A DNA stretch of 64,000 bases from Mytilus californianus (taxonomy: Eukaryota; Mollusca; Bivalvia; Mytilida; Mytilidae), in contig NW_026262581.1 in NCBI RefSeq assembly GCF_021869535.1, forward strand, positions 100,182,271-100,246,270, given 5' to 3'. Below, in pieces: positions 12,601 through 22,984 of the stretch. A model generated the notes under the pieces. It was given only the letters and a program-made list of their open reading frames with translations. It was not told where the DNA came from and did no database searches. Position numbers and translations under genes: made by a program. Position 1 is the stretch's first letter; every line of letters begins with the position of its first letter.

Positions 12601-13354
12601 GAAAATGCAGAAATGCTTAAAATTACAAATAGAAAAATGTACCTTAGATTCACATTTTCTTCCAGTTCTGTGTGATAAACCACATTTTTTACACTTCACT
12701 GCATATTTAGGTTTCTTCATATCTGTTTTCCCATTATCGTCCAGTTCTTCAAAATACTGACTACCAACATCATCCATCACATAGAAATGTCTGTAATACT
12801 GTCTCTTACATTTCTCACAGATTTCTAAGAAAACATTACCATGAAGTTCTGAAATTTTGTCACCTGGTACTCCTGATAATCCATGAAGGCCGTCCCCATT
12901 CTGACTCACTATATATTTCAGATACCCATCAGTCGTCAATTTTTGAAGTGCTTCATGAGTGTATGTTGGTCTTAAAGCTTCATAAGGAACCCCATCTTCT
13001 TCTGCTTCTTCAATGTCTTCATCTTTTTCTAAATACATTTACACACATATAATTACTTTAAAACAAGTAGCTACAAAAGGAGATTTTCTTACACTTTATA
13101 TTTGAATTATATGTAATAGTGTATAATGTATTCTTGTGCAGTCTTTTATTTGTGTAAAGTTTGTACTGTCATGAGTCTTTACAATGATGCATGATTACTT
13201 ATAAAACAAATTCAAAATGTCTTAAAAGCACACATGTAATATTATAAACTGTTCAAATTCAAAATTAAAAGAGTTTAAAGTTCATAGATCTATACACATA
13301 TGTGTTCATTATTTTGGTTTTTTTAGAAATTTGTGTGAACTAGATAATTGGTTA

Positions 13355-13400
<46 letters not shown>

Positions 13401-16400
13401 GTCATTTGAAATCTGGAAGATAGTTGTCTCATTGGCAATCATACCACATCTTCTTCTTTTTATATAGAAGTTATCATTTGTTTTATAAGTAATACATTCT
13501 TACTTAAATATTTAGTACCAGCAATGCAGTCCTTGACATATTGTTACATTAATGCCGTTATACTTACATGTAGGTTTGCTGCAGTGTGTTTACCCAGTGA
13601 AGTTTTGCTTAGAATTTAAAATAGGTTTTAACCAAATCACTTCATATCTAGATGGTAAAAATAAGGGTTATTACCCTCTAGTCTAGACATCATATTTACA
13701 GGTCAAATATCTAGATGCTAAGTGTGTTATCACCCTCTCCACGCAATATTTAATAAAATGCTTCGCTGGGGCGCAGCTTGATACGACCGCAGAGGTCGAA
13801 CCCTGAACAGTTGGGGCAAGTATGGACACAACATTCAAGCTTGATACAGCACTGAATTTGGATTGTAATTAAATATTTGACACAGCATAGGTTTCTGACA
13901 CAGAATGAATGTGGTCTAAGAACTTAAAAATTTTTAATTTATCTATTCAAACCATGTCATTATTATTTGCTTTTATATATAAATCAGAAATAACCAATTT
14001 AAAATGGAAAATTTCAAAGAAAAAAAAGGAAAAAAAAATCCCCCTCCCCCCAAAATTTTTTGAACCCCCTTATGATTCATCACCCTCAAACACAATCCCA
14101 GCCTTCCCTTTGTGGTATGGTACCTTGCAGTACATATGATGGACTGTGAAACTAAGATCAGGAGTTTGGGAAATTTTGGTCAGGAGATTAGGACTCAGAT
14201 CAGGAGGTTTTTAATCGACATAAATTTTGTCGTAAATGTAACCGTGTGCTGTAGAAATTGTCTGTTAAAGTGTGCTTTCTTCAACTTTCCATCCGAATGT
14301 ATTATGTTTATAGTACCCTTGTACTTATAAATTTTCTCTATCTTTTTAAACTTTCAACTTGTTCAATCTAACATTCTTCTTTTTAAGTATGTTCTTTAAA
14401 TTTTTTAGGTCATATCTTTTTTTCCATTATTCATTGCAATCAGAATATTTGCTTATCTATCTGCAAGTAGATCTTTTATTTTAATCTTTATGCAAGTAGA
14501 TTTTTAATGCATGATAAGTAACACATTCAAACAGGATTCATGGGTCATAGTTAATATATAAATTTCAATTTAAGCCTTGAAAGGTAGTATAAAACCCTCA
14601 AATAATTTTCAAATTATTATTTTTTTATTTGTCCTAAGACATTTAAAATCATTTAATTACCATCCTTTTATGATTATTTGTTCAATTTATATTTTATTTA
14701 TATTCTTTTAAAAATTTACATTATTTAAAGGAAAGTAACTTAAAACAGGATAAATCAAGGGAAGTAACCCAACATTCATTTATAAATATACAAAGTTTTA
14801 TTACACAACGGCAGTTAGCCTGATGTAAAAATCGTTGATTACCAGTATGTTTGACACCCAAGGTGACAAGTGAAGCCATATAATTATCATGTTAATTGAT
14901 TTACAGGTAAAATATAACTTCAGGTAATGTCAGTTACACCAGATATGTTGGGCTGAAATTTTTCATTCATGAAATATTTCATACACAGGATTTTTTTGTC
15001 TTCAACGGGAGGTCGGGAGGAGACCCCTGAAAACGGGATTATTGTATTCCCTTCGGGAGGTTCACATGTATGATTACTGTACAATTTCAGGGAGATCAAT
15101 ACACTTGAACAAAAGTTATTGTCTGGAAACTAGAAAAATGCTTATTTTTTGGCCCCTTTTTGGCCCAAAATTCCTAAACATTTACGGCAATTACCCCCAA
15201 ACTCAAACCCAGCTTTCCCTTTGTGATATGGAACCTTGCAGTACAATTTCATAAAGATCCATACACTTGCACACAAGTTATTGTCCTGAAACTAGAAAAA
15301 TGCTTGTTTTTTGCCCCTTTATGGCCCCTAATTCCTCAAATTTCTAGGGATTTAACCCCAAAATCAATCCCAGCCTTTCCTTTGTGGTATGGTACCTTGC
15401 AGTACAATTTCAGAGAGATCCATACACTTGAACAAGTTATTGTCTGGAAACTAGAAAAATGCTTATTGTTGGCCCCTTTTTGGCCCCTTATTCCTGAACG
15501 TTGTGGGAAAATACCCCCAAAATCAATTCCAGCTTTCCCTTTGTGATATGGAACCTTGTAGTACAATTTCATAAAGATCCATACACTTACACACAAGTTA
15601 TTGTCATGAAACTAGAAAAATGCTTGTTTTTTGCCCCTTTTTGGCCCCTAATTCCTAAAATTTGGAGGCAATTACCCCCGAAATCAATTCCAGCATTCCC
15701 TTTGAGATATGGAACCTTGTGGAACAATGTCAGAGAGATCCATACACTTGAACACAAGTTATTGTCATGAAACTAGAAAAATGCTTGTTTTTTGCCCCTT
15801 TTTGGCCCCTAATTCCTAAAATTTGGAGGCAATTACCCCCAAAATCTATCCCAGCATTCCCTTTGTGATATGGAACCTTGTGGTACAATGTCAGAGAGAT
15901 CCATACACTAACACACAAGTTATGTCTGGAAGTTACAAAAATGCTTATTTTTGGCCCCTAATTCCTTAACTGTTGGTACCATAACCCCCAAAATCAATCC
16001 CCACCTTCCTTTTGAGGTATTGAACCTTATGGTAAAATTTCATAGAGATCTATTCACTTAAACTAAAGTTAGAGTGCGAAAACCAATGTGTATTCGGACG
16101 ACGACGCCGGACGACGACGACGACGACGACGCCAACGTCATACCAATATACGACCACAAAATTTTTTTGCGGTCGTATAAAAAGTGATTAAATAGAGAGT
16201 TGTTAGTAACTTGTTACCAAGATTAACTATTTTTGTTTATCAGTCAGTTGGGTTGCTCTCTCATTGATGTATGGCCCAAGTCTCCTCTTTTCATATATAT
16301 GTGTTTCTGTTCATATGCCATAATTTGACTCCAGTCTTTAAAACATTGGTTGCATGGTCAATATCATCTGTGGATTATTGTTTATCATGAATTGTTTATA

Positions 16401-19126
16401 CTTACTTAATTATAAATGTCACAATTCTTACCATTTTACCTTATATCCTTTTCAGATGCTGTACCAAACAATAACTAGATTTAATGGTACATTTCACTTT
16501 TTTTGTGTATCAATTTTAAATGTCATGGGTCTTCACGTTATACATTGTACAATGCATGTTTTTAACAAACGAAAAAATTTGCGTCGAGTACAAAATGTAT
16601 TAGTGCATGCTTGCACCACTTTTTCCAAAGACGGTACATTTTTAATTACCATGATTATAGATGGTACATCTACATGAAAACTAACATCCTGTTTCATTCC
16701 CAATTTATTTGTATTCAACATTTTTCTGTGTAATACAATAATTTACATTAAAAAATCTTCTACCTTCTGTCTGTAACTTTGCTTTTTTGCTTGGTGTATG
16801 TTCTATCCTGTCACTGAATAAATGGTCTACATCGATTTTGTTTTGATCCATTTCAGTCCATTTTCCACTTTTACCACGATAATCACCAATACCAGCAGAT
16901 GTAGAAATCCCTGCACCTTAATATAAATATTGTTTTTCTAATATAAGTACCATATTTGGTCTTGTATAGTACGCATTTGTGTATACTACACACACCCTTT
17001 TCATCACCCCAAAATTACCTTGGAAATTTTCACTTACATGTACAAAAATCAAGCAGATGCTTGTTTTGATCTTAAGAAGTAAGATTTTCTTGGAAGTTAT
17101 TTATAGGTAACACATGAAGCTGAAGTCTACAAAAACAATATTCTATTAATTGAAATCAGTTAAAAACTAATTATGTTTGATGAGAAAAGGGAGACAATTC
17201 TAATAACATCATTATCTGTATTAGAAAGAAGCCTGGATTAATCTAGTTAATTGTCAGAAAGTAAAGTTTAAACAGAATACAAAATTTCCTAGAAGAGTGA
17301 AATTATCAGAATATGCATGAACAACGTTCATACACAATTGGATAGGTGACCTTACATCGAAGTAACTAGTATGCATATTCATGACATCAATAATTCTTAA
17401 ATTTTCTGACATTGAGAGAATTTGGATATCAAAAGTAAATAAACTATATTATTATAAAATGTACAAATAAACAGGAAGAAATTTTGCCTATAAGAGTAGA
17501 TATGCATGTGCCGTAATAACATGCACAATCATAACTATATCACTTTCAGTTTGAGCTAAGTCATGTAAGTGTTTTCATGAAAATTCAGCAAATTCGTTTC
17601 TTTATTATTACTGATAGGAAACCCATGTTCATGTATGCCTTAAATAATATTATACATGTACGCATCATCCGGAAAAAATCTCCAAACTGAATCTTGAAAA
17701 TAATGCATATGCCAAAGGACAGAAAAAGTATTGCATAAAAGGTTTATTTGATAACCAGTTTTGACCTCTTTTCATCAATGTTTCTACTGTATAGTGTATG
17801 GTATCAGGTCGTTCCAGCCCAGAGTCGATCAGGCCCCATAAAAAAATAATGAATAATTTATATTAACTTCGGAGGATTTGGTGACATATTTGAATCAGGA
17901 TAAATGGAATTTGTAAAAAGTATCGATGATTAACATGATTAATGACAGCAGGTAAGTGAAGTATGCCTAATATTGGAGTAACATTCAGATGAATTATATG
18001 ATTAATGGTACTACCGTAAATTCTGATATGTATGTTTTTATTATAATTATGCATACCCAATAGTCTTAAAAACTTGTAATAAAAACATAATCAGCATAAT
18101 TGTTTTATACTGCATAATCATCCGTATTCAATTAAGGTGATAAACTGATTTGAATTCAAATATTTAATATTAAAATAATATTATATTTCTATATGAAATC
18201 TTATTATAAATTTTAAAAAAAATTCAAATGAATGTCTCATCTAAGAAAATCCAACCTTTTTACCGTCCACCTTTTATATCATTATAAAATACATAAACAT
18301 TTATGAATTACAATTCATATTTATCTTTATTTTTATTCCTTATAATGTTATATTTATCTTTTTAATACTGGTTAATGAAATCAGAACAGTATGTACATGT
18401 ACTGGCTGATCATTATTGCGTATGATACGATTTGACACGCCTACATAGCTAATGAATATTCATTCCTTTATAGATTAGAACAGCACATGTAGCCAAAACT
18501 AAGAGTTGTAAATTTGTAGTATAACTGTATATACCTGTAGTTTTGAGAATACAAAATAATTACAGAGACATAGTTTTTAATTTTAATAATCCGAGCGAGT
18601 ATATACACGAATCTATCAATAAATATTTTTTATATTGGGGCCAGATCGACTTAAAATATGGGACTGGACCGACTTGGGACGGATCAACTTGGGGCTGGAT
18701 CGACATGAAATCTAGTGTATAAGCATACCAGTAAATGCTACACAGTGCTCAGATGATTTAATCATATCAGAAACACGTTTAGCTTCTTCAATGATTTGTT
18801 TATGCGCATTTCTAAATTCAGCAGTCTTTTCAGCTTCCTTTACAAGAGTTTTTTCCTGTGAAGAAAATATAAATGGTGCACTTCTTATCTTCCTTTTAAT
18901 TGAAGAAATGATTTGTGTCCAACAGTGTTCATGAAATTTTGCTTCACCATTTCAAGGCATTTGCAGCCCAGTTTACATGAAATTCTGAAGTCTTAACTTT
19001 TCGTTTTGGCCATACAGTTTTAACTTCTACAATATCATTTTCTACTTCATCCAGGGTTGAATTATCGCAGAGTTTTAAATCGCACATTTTACAAAATGTT
19101 TGTATTTGATGATTGCGCAATCCCAT
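6472..19126 (-). CDS. Class IV (SIRT6/SIRT7-type) sirtuin, six coding exons
   Basis: NAD+-dependent protein deacylase/ADP-ribosyltransferase family; SIRT6 and SIRT7 act on chromatin and in the nucleolus. Exons join in frame as 19126-18977, 18855-18729, 16916-16764, 13028-12643, 11801-11608 and 6670-6472: 1209 nt, about 402 residues (human SIRT7 is 400). Visible motifs are GAGISTSAG at residues 93-101 (Rossmann NAD site), SQNGDGLH at 185-192, catalytic His206 in ELHGN, zinc cysteines C214, C217, C269 and C274, TGRKC at 265-269, and LGTTL at 310-314. The RPT-TH segment and LGTTLTVTP resemble SIRT6, while HRTGRKC and ISELHGN resemble SIRT7, so no symbol is given. Oddities are an acidic insert (144-156), an additional CKKC pair (C256, C259) and Gly188 inside QNxDG. 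Introns hold SINE, composite and fold-back repeats. Exon 1 is the least certain part. Confidence 0.88.
9237..9313. mobile_element. Palindromic MITE, copy 3
   Basis: TTTAAAAGCAGTGTAAGGGA pairs with a closing TCCCTTACACTG over a loop of about 30 bp. It sits within locus II of the composite family. Confidence 0.7.
9343..9422. mobile_element. Palindromic MITE, copy 4
   Basis: Same arms as copy 3 but a different loop. It is followed directly by the R1 block, the same order seen at 1756-2040 and, inverted, at 56290-56405. Confidence 0.75.
9916..10427. repeat. 39-bp minisatellite, about 13 copies
   Basis: The tandem unit is about 39 bp: GAGGACTTCCTCCTTTATTA followed by TTGATTTTTATACTGTTAT. It lies in the last sirtuin intron immediately after composite locus II. 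Thirteen-residue periodic frames are open on both strands only because 39 is a multiple of three. Confidence 0.93.
10906..11150 (-). mobile_element. tRNA-derived SINE, diverged copy
   Basis: Read on the minus strand it starts TGGTGGCTGAGTGTTCTAAG, resembling a tRNA A-box region, and ends with GCAATAAACACC. It aligns throughout with the better copy at 31763-32020, including CAACCTCAGTGTTGAC and CAATTAAGATTGG on the plus strand. It lies in the last sirtuin intron. Confidence 0.7.
11608..11801 (-). CDS. Sirtuin exon 5
   Basis: The acceptor is TTTTGCAG before 11801 and the donor is CAACAG/GTAGGT. Entry phase is 0 and two bases are left over. It encodes GCSGHLQDSIINF, completing the zinc site with C274, then CDLMLCLGTTLTVTP and QRYVICN. 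The GTT at 311-313 corresponds to the NAD-binding GTS/GSS of the family. Confidence 0.92.
11802..12642 (-). other. Sirtuin intron 4
   Basis: AT-rich intron with a donor AAG/GTACAT and a TTTTTGCAG acceptor. No repeat or gene was recognised. Confidence 0.6.
12643..13028 (-). CDS. Sirtuin exon 4 (catalytic core)
   Basis: The acceptor is ATTTAG before 13028 and the donor is TCTAAG/GTACAT. Entry needs two bases to complete Glu144 and exit phase is 0. It holds RPTYTHEAL, YIVSQNGDGLHGLSG, ISELHGN with catalytic His206, CEKC, CKKC and SHRTGRKC. It is the longest exon of the gene and carries most diagnostic residues. Confidence 0.95.
13029..13751 (-). other. Sirtuin intron 3, proximal part
   Basis: AT-rich intron with an (AT)n tract at about 13358-13397 and a fragment of the dispersed TCATTGGCAATCATACCACA repeat at 13415-13460. 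Confidence 0.5.
13752..16184 (+). mobile_element. Composite repeat element, locus III
   Basis: The start module is at 13752-13930 and the poly-A/poly-C junction at 14020-14135. About 0.9 kb of single-copy sequence (14136-15070) interrupts the element. R1 units of roughly 180 bp run from 15075 to 16060, at least five in tandem. The end module has a GAC repeat at 16097-16130 and a terminal hairpin at 16148-16180. The single-copy block may be a later insertion or captured DNA, as no reading frame in it is convincing. Confidence 0.72.
16764..16916 (-). CDS. Sirtuin exon 3 (NAD-binding GAGIS)
   Basis: The acceptor is ATTAAG before 16916 and the donor is ACAGAAG/GTAGAA. The two entering bases complete the first Gly of GAGISTSAG. 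GDYRGKSGKWTEMD follows, corresponding to the family's PDFRGxxGVW, and then a lysine-rich stretch (PSKKAKLQTE). Confidence 0.93.
17800..18722. mobile_element. Imperfect inverted-repeat element in sirtuin intron 2
   Basis: The left arm at about 17805-17845 (GGTCGTTCCAGCCC, GTCGATCAGGCCCC) is inverted at about 18640-18712 (GGGGCCAGATCGAC, GGGGCTGGATCGAC). The interior is AT-rich and has no coding sequence. The right arm ends only a few bases from the exon 2 donor. No target duplication was identified. Confidence 0.45.
18729..18855 (-). CDS. Sirtuin exon 2
   Basis: The acceptor is TTCTTCACAG before 18855 and the donor is TTTACTG/GTATGC. Length is 127 nt, phase 0 in and 1 out. It encodes EKTLVKEAEKTAEFRNAH and SSEHCVAFT, then the first base of GAGIST. 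The helical charged stretch just before GAGIS corresponds to the SIRT7 segment preceding its NAD site. Confidence 0.87.
18977..19126 (-). CDS. Sirtuin exon 1 (candidate start)
   Basis: ATG at 19126-19124 opens 50 codons ending at a donor CAT/GTAAAC whose phase 0 fits exon 2. The product has a C-x2-C-x4-C cluster (FCKMCDLKLC) and KVWPKRK-like basic residues that I do not recognise. The resulting intron would be only 121 nt, short for this locus, and the ATG is 13 bp from the border of element A. A different 5' exon further upstream is possible. Confidence 0.45.
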
Positions 19127-19129
19127 TAA

Positions 19130-19138
19130 AAATAGGGG
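19130..19138 (+). repeat. 9-bp target site duplication of element A, left
   Basis: AAATAGGGG stands immediately before the terminal GGGTTACACTAATG and is repeated exactly at 23427-23435. Nine-base duplications are typical of Mutator-like elements. Confidence 0.85.
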
Positions 19139-19900
19139 GGGTTACACTAATGACTGGACCGAATGACAGGACCGAATGACAGGACCAAATGAAAAATGCT
19201 AATTACTTTTTTATTTTTCAAAGGATTAATTTCAAAATTGAAATATAATAAGATTTCATCATTTAATATATAAATTTAAAAAAGAAATTATATTTTTTTT
19301 TCAGAAGCTTGCGAAAACGTGACCTGACCTACGCTTACAATGACAGGACCAATATCGAGAATGACAGGACCAAATAAAAATGCTAATAACTTTTTTATTT
19401 CTCGAAGGATTTGTTTCAAATTTGAAATTTAATTAGATTTCAACATTTAATACATAAATTTAAAAAGAAAATATATTTTTTTTTCAAAAGCTTGCGAAAA
19501 CGTGACCTGACCTACGCTGATAATGACAGGACCAACCTTGACAATGACAGGACCGAAAAAAAATGCTAATTACTTTTTTATTTCTCAAAGGATTTATCTC
19601 AAATTTGAAATATAATAAGATTTCAGCATGTTTTACATAAATATAAGAAAAAATTGAGAAAAAAAATATTTATAAGCTTGCGAAAATGTGACCTGACCAA
19701 TGTTGACAATGACCTGACCAACATCGGCGATGACAGGACCAAATGAAAATGCTAATAACCTTTTTATTTCTCAAAGAATTTATCTCAAATTCAAAATATA
19801 ATAAGATGTCACCATGTTAAACATAAATATACGAGAATAATAAAATAATTTTGGATAAAAAAAACTTGACCTGACCAACGTTGACTACCAACGGTGTCCT
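19139..19900 (+). repeat. Left terminal arm of element A
   Basis: About four direct units begin near 19150, 19340, 19530 and 19700. Each has TGACAGGACC, GCTAATNACTTTTTTATTT, an AT-rich middle, and AGCTTGCGAAAA followed by GTGACCTGACC. The first two units match the right arm best. Confidence 0.85.
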
Positions 19901-20223
19901 GATCGTTGTACGTGAAACTAATTAATATTTATTGTTTTGTTAAGGATTTGCTTCAAAATCATAAATCAGTACAGTTAATTATCAAATAAAAAAAAAACAC
20001 TGTGGAAAAAATAGTTTAGAGGTTAAAAAACGTGACCTGACCAATGCACACGTTGTCGAAACTAATCTAATTATCAGCTTAATGAGATTAGATCTGATTT
20101 GATTACTGGCTTGTTAATCCAATTAATATCAATAAACATTCAGTGCAATCAACTACTGATTAGAAGGATAATTGGTGATCATTGTCTCAATAAAAGAATA
20201 AAGGAAACTTGGTCAGCTTTTAA

Positions 20224-20835
20224 AATTTGAGTGAACATAGTGTGTCGTCTGAAGACGTTCCGAATGTGGTGATTTCTAAGGATACGAATCTTTCACAAAA
20301 ATCGCTAGCCCGTCTAACAGTCGAAAATGGCAATGTTACATTTGTACAACAGCAGAAAGCATTTATGGTGAAGGGAACCCAAGGTACTGTATATGCTGTA
20401 ACCTTACTGCCGAAAGAAACATGTCAGTGTCCATCGACTACGCAGTGTTATCATATAATGGCAGCGAAAATATTCATAGGTGATGAAAGTGAGAATAAAC
20501 CGAAAATTATGAATCTTAGAATGCTTTCGAAGAGAAATTTGAAAAGGAACGACAAAAAGTCAGGAAGGAAAAAACCACGACCAAATGATTATGATGAAGT
20601 TATACCAGCTCCAGACTCCGAAATAGTTGAACAAAGTGCTCCGTCTGTTATGCCAGAAACACCAGGAAGGCCATCATCAACACCAGAAATCCCGAAATCG
20701 ACAAAGAAACTTAAATTCAAATCCAAGGAACAGGATACTGATAGTTGTGCGACACCAAAAAAAAGGAGAGATATTGAAATTTTCTGTGGATACAGTGTCT
20801 CCAACGAGTACCAAGTCTTTGTCAACTACCTATGA
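20224..20835 (+). CDS. Element A SWIM zinc-finger protein
   Basis: An open frame of about 200 codons encodes a SWIM finger, ETCQCPSTTQCYHIMA (C-x-C-x5-C-x-H, about residue 66-76 counted from 20227), then a basic linker (KRNDKKSGRKKPRP) and a Pro/Ser/Thr-rich stretch (PETPGRPSSTPEIPKSTKK). SWIM fingers are DNA or protein binding and occur at the C-terminus of MULE transposases. No ATG precedes the conserved part: the frame opens after TAA at 20221, with the first ATG near 20366. An upstream exon or a truncated protein is therefore likely. It ends at 20833-20835 four bases into the next frame, after a poly-A run at 20758-20765 where the other frame looks more protein-like. SWIM and Ulp1 parts may originally have been one protein. 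Confidence 0.75.
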   Translation, partial: NLSEHSVSSEDVPNVVISKDTNLSQKSLARLTVENGNVTFVQQQKAFMVKGTQGTVYAVTLLPKETCQCPSTTQCYHIMAAKIFIGDESENKPKIMNLRMLSKRNLKRNDKKSGRKKPRPNDYDEVIPAPDSEIVEQSAPSVMPETPGRPSSTPEIPKSTKKLKFKSKEQDTDSCATPKKRRDIEIFCGYSVSNEYQVFVNYL

Positions 20836-21650
20836 AAAAACGTAAAGTTAATACAGACGTGAAGAACACCAGTTATACGCCTTGGATTTCTAGTTTAAAT
20901 TCTGAACACAAACTTATGTTGGAGAATAACTCATGGTTATGTTCCGAAATTGTGAATGTAAGTATAAATATGATAGCGAAACAGTTTCCACATATATCTG
21001 GATTTCAACCGACAGGATTATCGCCAATTTACGATGAAGACAAACAGTGCTGGGCTGAAAGTTTCGGGAAATTCAGCAGTAAGGATACACCGTGTGTTCA
21101 AGTTCATCATACAGGAAAGTCGCACTGGGTAACATCTATTCAACCTAAAAAGGAAAGTGCCGTTTATGTGTTAGACAGTAAAAGTACAGAGTTTAAACTT
21201 ACACCTTCGATGGAAATTCAGTTGTCAGCAATTTATGGTCATGGAAAAAGGAACTTACTTGTAAAACTACCTGACGTACAACAGCAAACAAACGGATATG
21301 ACTGTGGTGTCTTTGCTATTGCCAACATGATGGAATATTGTGATAAAGGAAAATTCAACACACAGAGACGGACCAACTTTATTGAGAAATATATGAGACC
21401 GCATTTAATTTCTTGTTTAGAAAAAGGTCACTTTACACCATTTCCTCAAGGAATTACATCAAGTTCAGATTTTGTGAGAATATATGCAAGAAGGATTGAA
21501 AGTAACTGTCAATGTGGCAAACCAGATGTTTTTGAGAACATGATAGGATGTGAGGCAAAACGTGGAAGAATCAATTGTGCTAAGTGGGTTCATCAGACAT
21601 GTTCAGGAGTTTTAGAAGATTGGTACTGTGACGAGCACCATGTTACTTGA
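20832..21650 (+). CDS. Element A Ulp1-type cysteine protease with C-terminal PHD-like finger
   Basis: A 272-residue frame with a C48 (Ulp1/SENP-like) peptidase fold. The catalytic set is visible: His98 in GKSHWV, Asp115 in VYVLDS, Gln near 150-152 and Cys158 in NGYDCGVF. The C-terminus (226-269) has cysteine and histidine spacing of a PHD finger: CQC, C240, C249, H254, C257, CDEH. Known family members cleave SUMO or ubiquitin-like proteins; related proteases are carried by MULE, Ginger and KDZ transposons. The catalytic residues look intact. The start ATG at 20832 follows a run of A and may be an artefact of a frameshift from the SWIM frame. Host codon bias gives no clue. Confidence 0.85.
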   Translation: MKKRKVNTDVKNTSYTPWISSLNSEHKLMLENNSWLCSEIVNVSINMIAKQFPHISGFQPTGLSPIYDEDKQCWAESFGKFSSKDTPCVQVHHTGKSHWVTSIQPKKESAVYVLDSKSTEFKLTPSMEIQLSAIYGHGKRNLLVKLPDVQQQTNGYDCGVFAIANMMEYCDKGKFNTQRRTNFIEKYMRPHLISCLEKGHFTPFPQGITSSSDFVRIYARRIESNCQCGKPDVFENMIGCEAKRGRINCAKWVHQTCSGVLEDWYCDEHHVT

Positions 21651-21884
21651 ACTTTTTATTGTATTTATAGTAGTATATTGTATCTAAACGTGTTGTAAAT
21701 TTTGTTGTGCATTACCGGTCATGATTTGACACGTTTGATTTACAATTATAAAGTAACAAACAATAGGTGTGAAATAAGCCATAAATAAGTTGATAAATCC
21801 AAAATAGTTTGTGATTACAGTAATTAGCATCATATATAGGTTTTTTTAATATTTTAAATTCATATCAGTAAATAGTTATTTCCG

Positions 21885-22262
21885 TTGACTACTTGAGGTA
21901 TGCCCGAGCCTTGTGCAGGATATCTTGGTAGTTTTAAATATTTTAATAAACATAAATAAACATTTTCGCGGACTACTTGAGGTATGCCCGAGCCTTGTGC
22001 AGGATGTCTTGGTAGTTTTAATATTTTCATAAAAATAAATAAACATTTTCGCGGACTACTTGAGGTATGCCCGAGCCTTGTGCAGGATGTCTTGGTAGTT
22101 TTAATATTTTCATAAAAATAAATAAACATTTTCGCGGACTACTTGAGGTATGCCCGAGCCTTGTGCAGGATGTCTTGGTAGTTTAAAATATTTACATAAA
22201 AAATAAATAAACATTTTCGCGGACTACTTGAGGTATGCCCGAGCCTTGTGCAGGATATCTTT
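21885..22262 (+). repeat. 84-bp tandem repeat inside element A, about 5 copies
   Basis: The unit contains CGGACTACTTGAGGTATGCC, CGAGCCTTGTGCAGGATGTC and TTGGTAGTTT, then an AT-rich spacer. Copies are almost identical, indicating recent amplification. The minus-strand frame across it is periodic and not credited as a gene. Confidence 0.9.
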
Positions 22263-22269
22263 CTTAGTT

Positions 22270-22984
22270 TTAAATTTTCCCGAAAGTCTATACTGAATGT
22301 TCGTTTGTAAATATGTTTGATAATAGTTTACATGCATTACCTTTCAGTTATTTTTTAAGTAAGATAATTTCTATCACATAATTTTGATTTAAATGCTTTC
22401 AAACATAGACGTAGTTTTTTTTATTGTGATCTATAATTTAAAGTTTTCAGTTTTTATATCTTCTTTTTACAAGTACATTTTTAATTATCTATTTGCATGT
22501 GTAATCCTACTTATTTTTTCTTTATTTCAGGGTGGGGTACACTGCTAGCTAGGTCCTCGTCCTGTACCCTGGGATGACGATAAATGTCATGCAGAATGCT
22601 AGCAAAACAGTTTAAATTATTTTACAGAATCAGTATTTAGATTATACACAAATTTCTGGACTTTAGAATTGAATTTAGATTAGTCTGGACTTGAAAATAA
22701 TAAGAACATTGATCAGGAGGATTTTTTTTTATAGTTTTTAAATTTGATAAAATGAATGGTTTAAATTTTAATATTTCGAAAAATTTGAAGTAAATACTTT
22801 TACATATAGATATGTAATTAGTCATCTTTCCTTGTCATGATAACGGTTAATTATGACACAGTCAACGTAAGTTGGTCAAGTCAAGTTTATTACCCCAAAA
22901 AAAAATTGTTTTTCTGATTATTTAGTAATTTCTTAATTATTAATGATCAAAATTTAACAATTTTCTAATTTTGTTATTTAAATA
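22270..22984. other. Non-coding interior of element A
   Basis: AT-rich sequence between the tandem repeat and the right arm. It includes a small hairpin-prone GC-rich patch at about 22530-22605 (CAGGGTGGGG, GTCCTCGTCCTG, ACCCTGGGATG). No coding sequence is supported. Confidence 0.5.

Noticed and set aside
20589-20825. Minus-strand frame opposite the SWIM gene
   Set aside because: Shadow of the Ser/Pro-rich linker with no motif.
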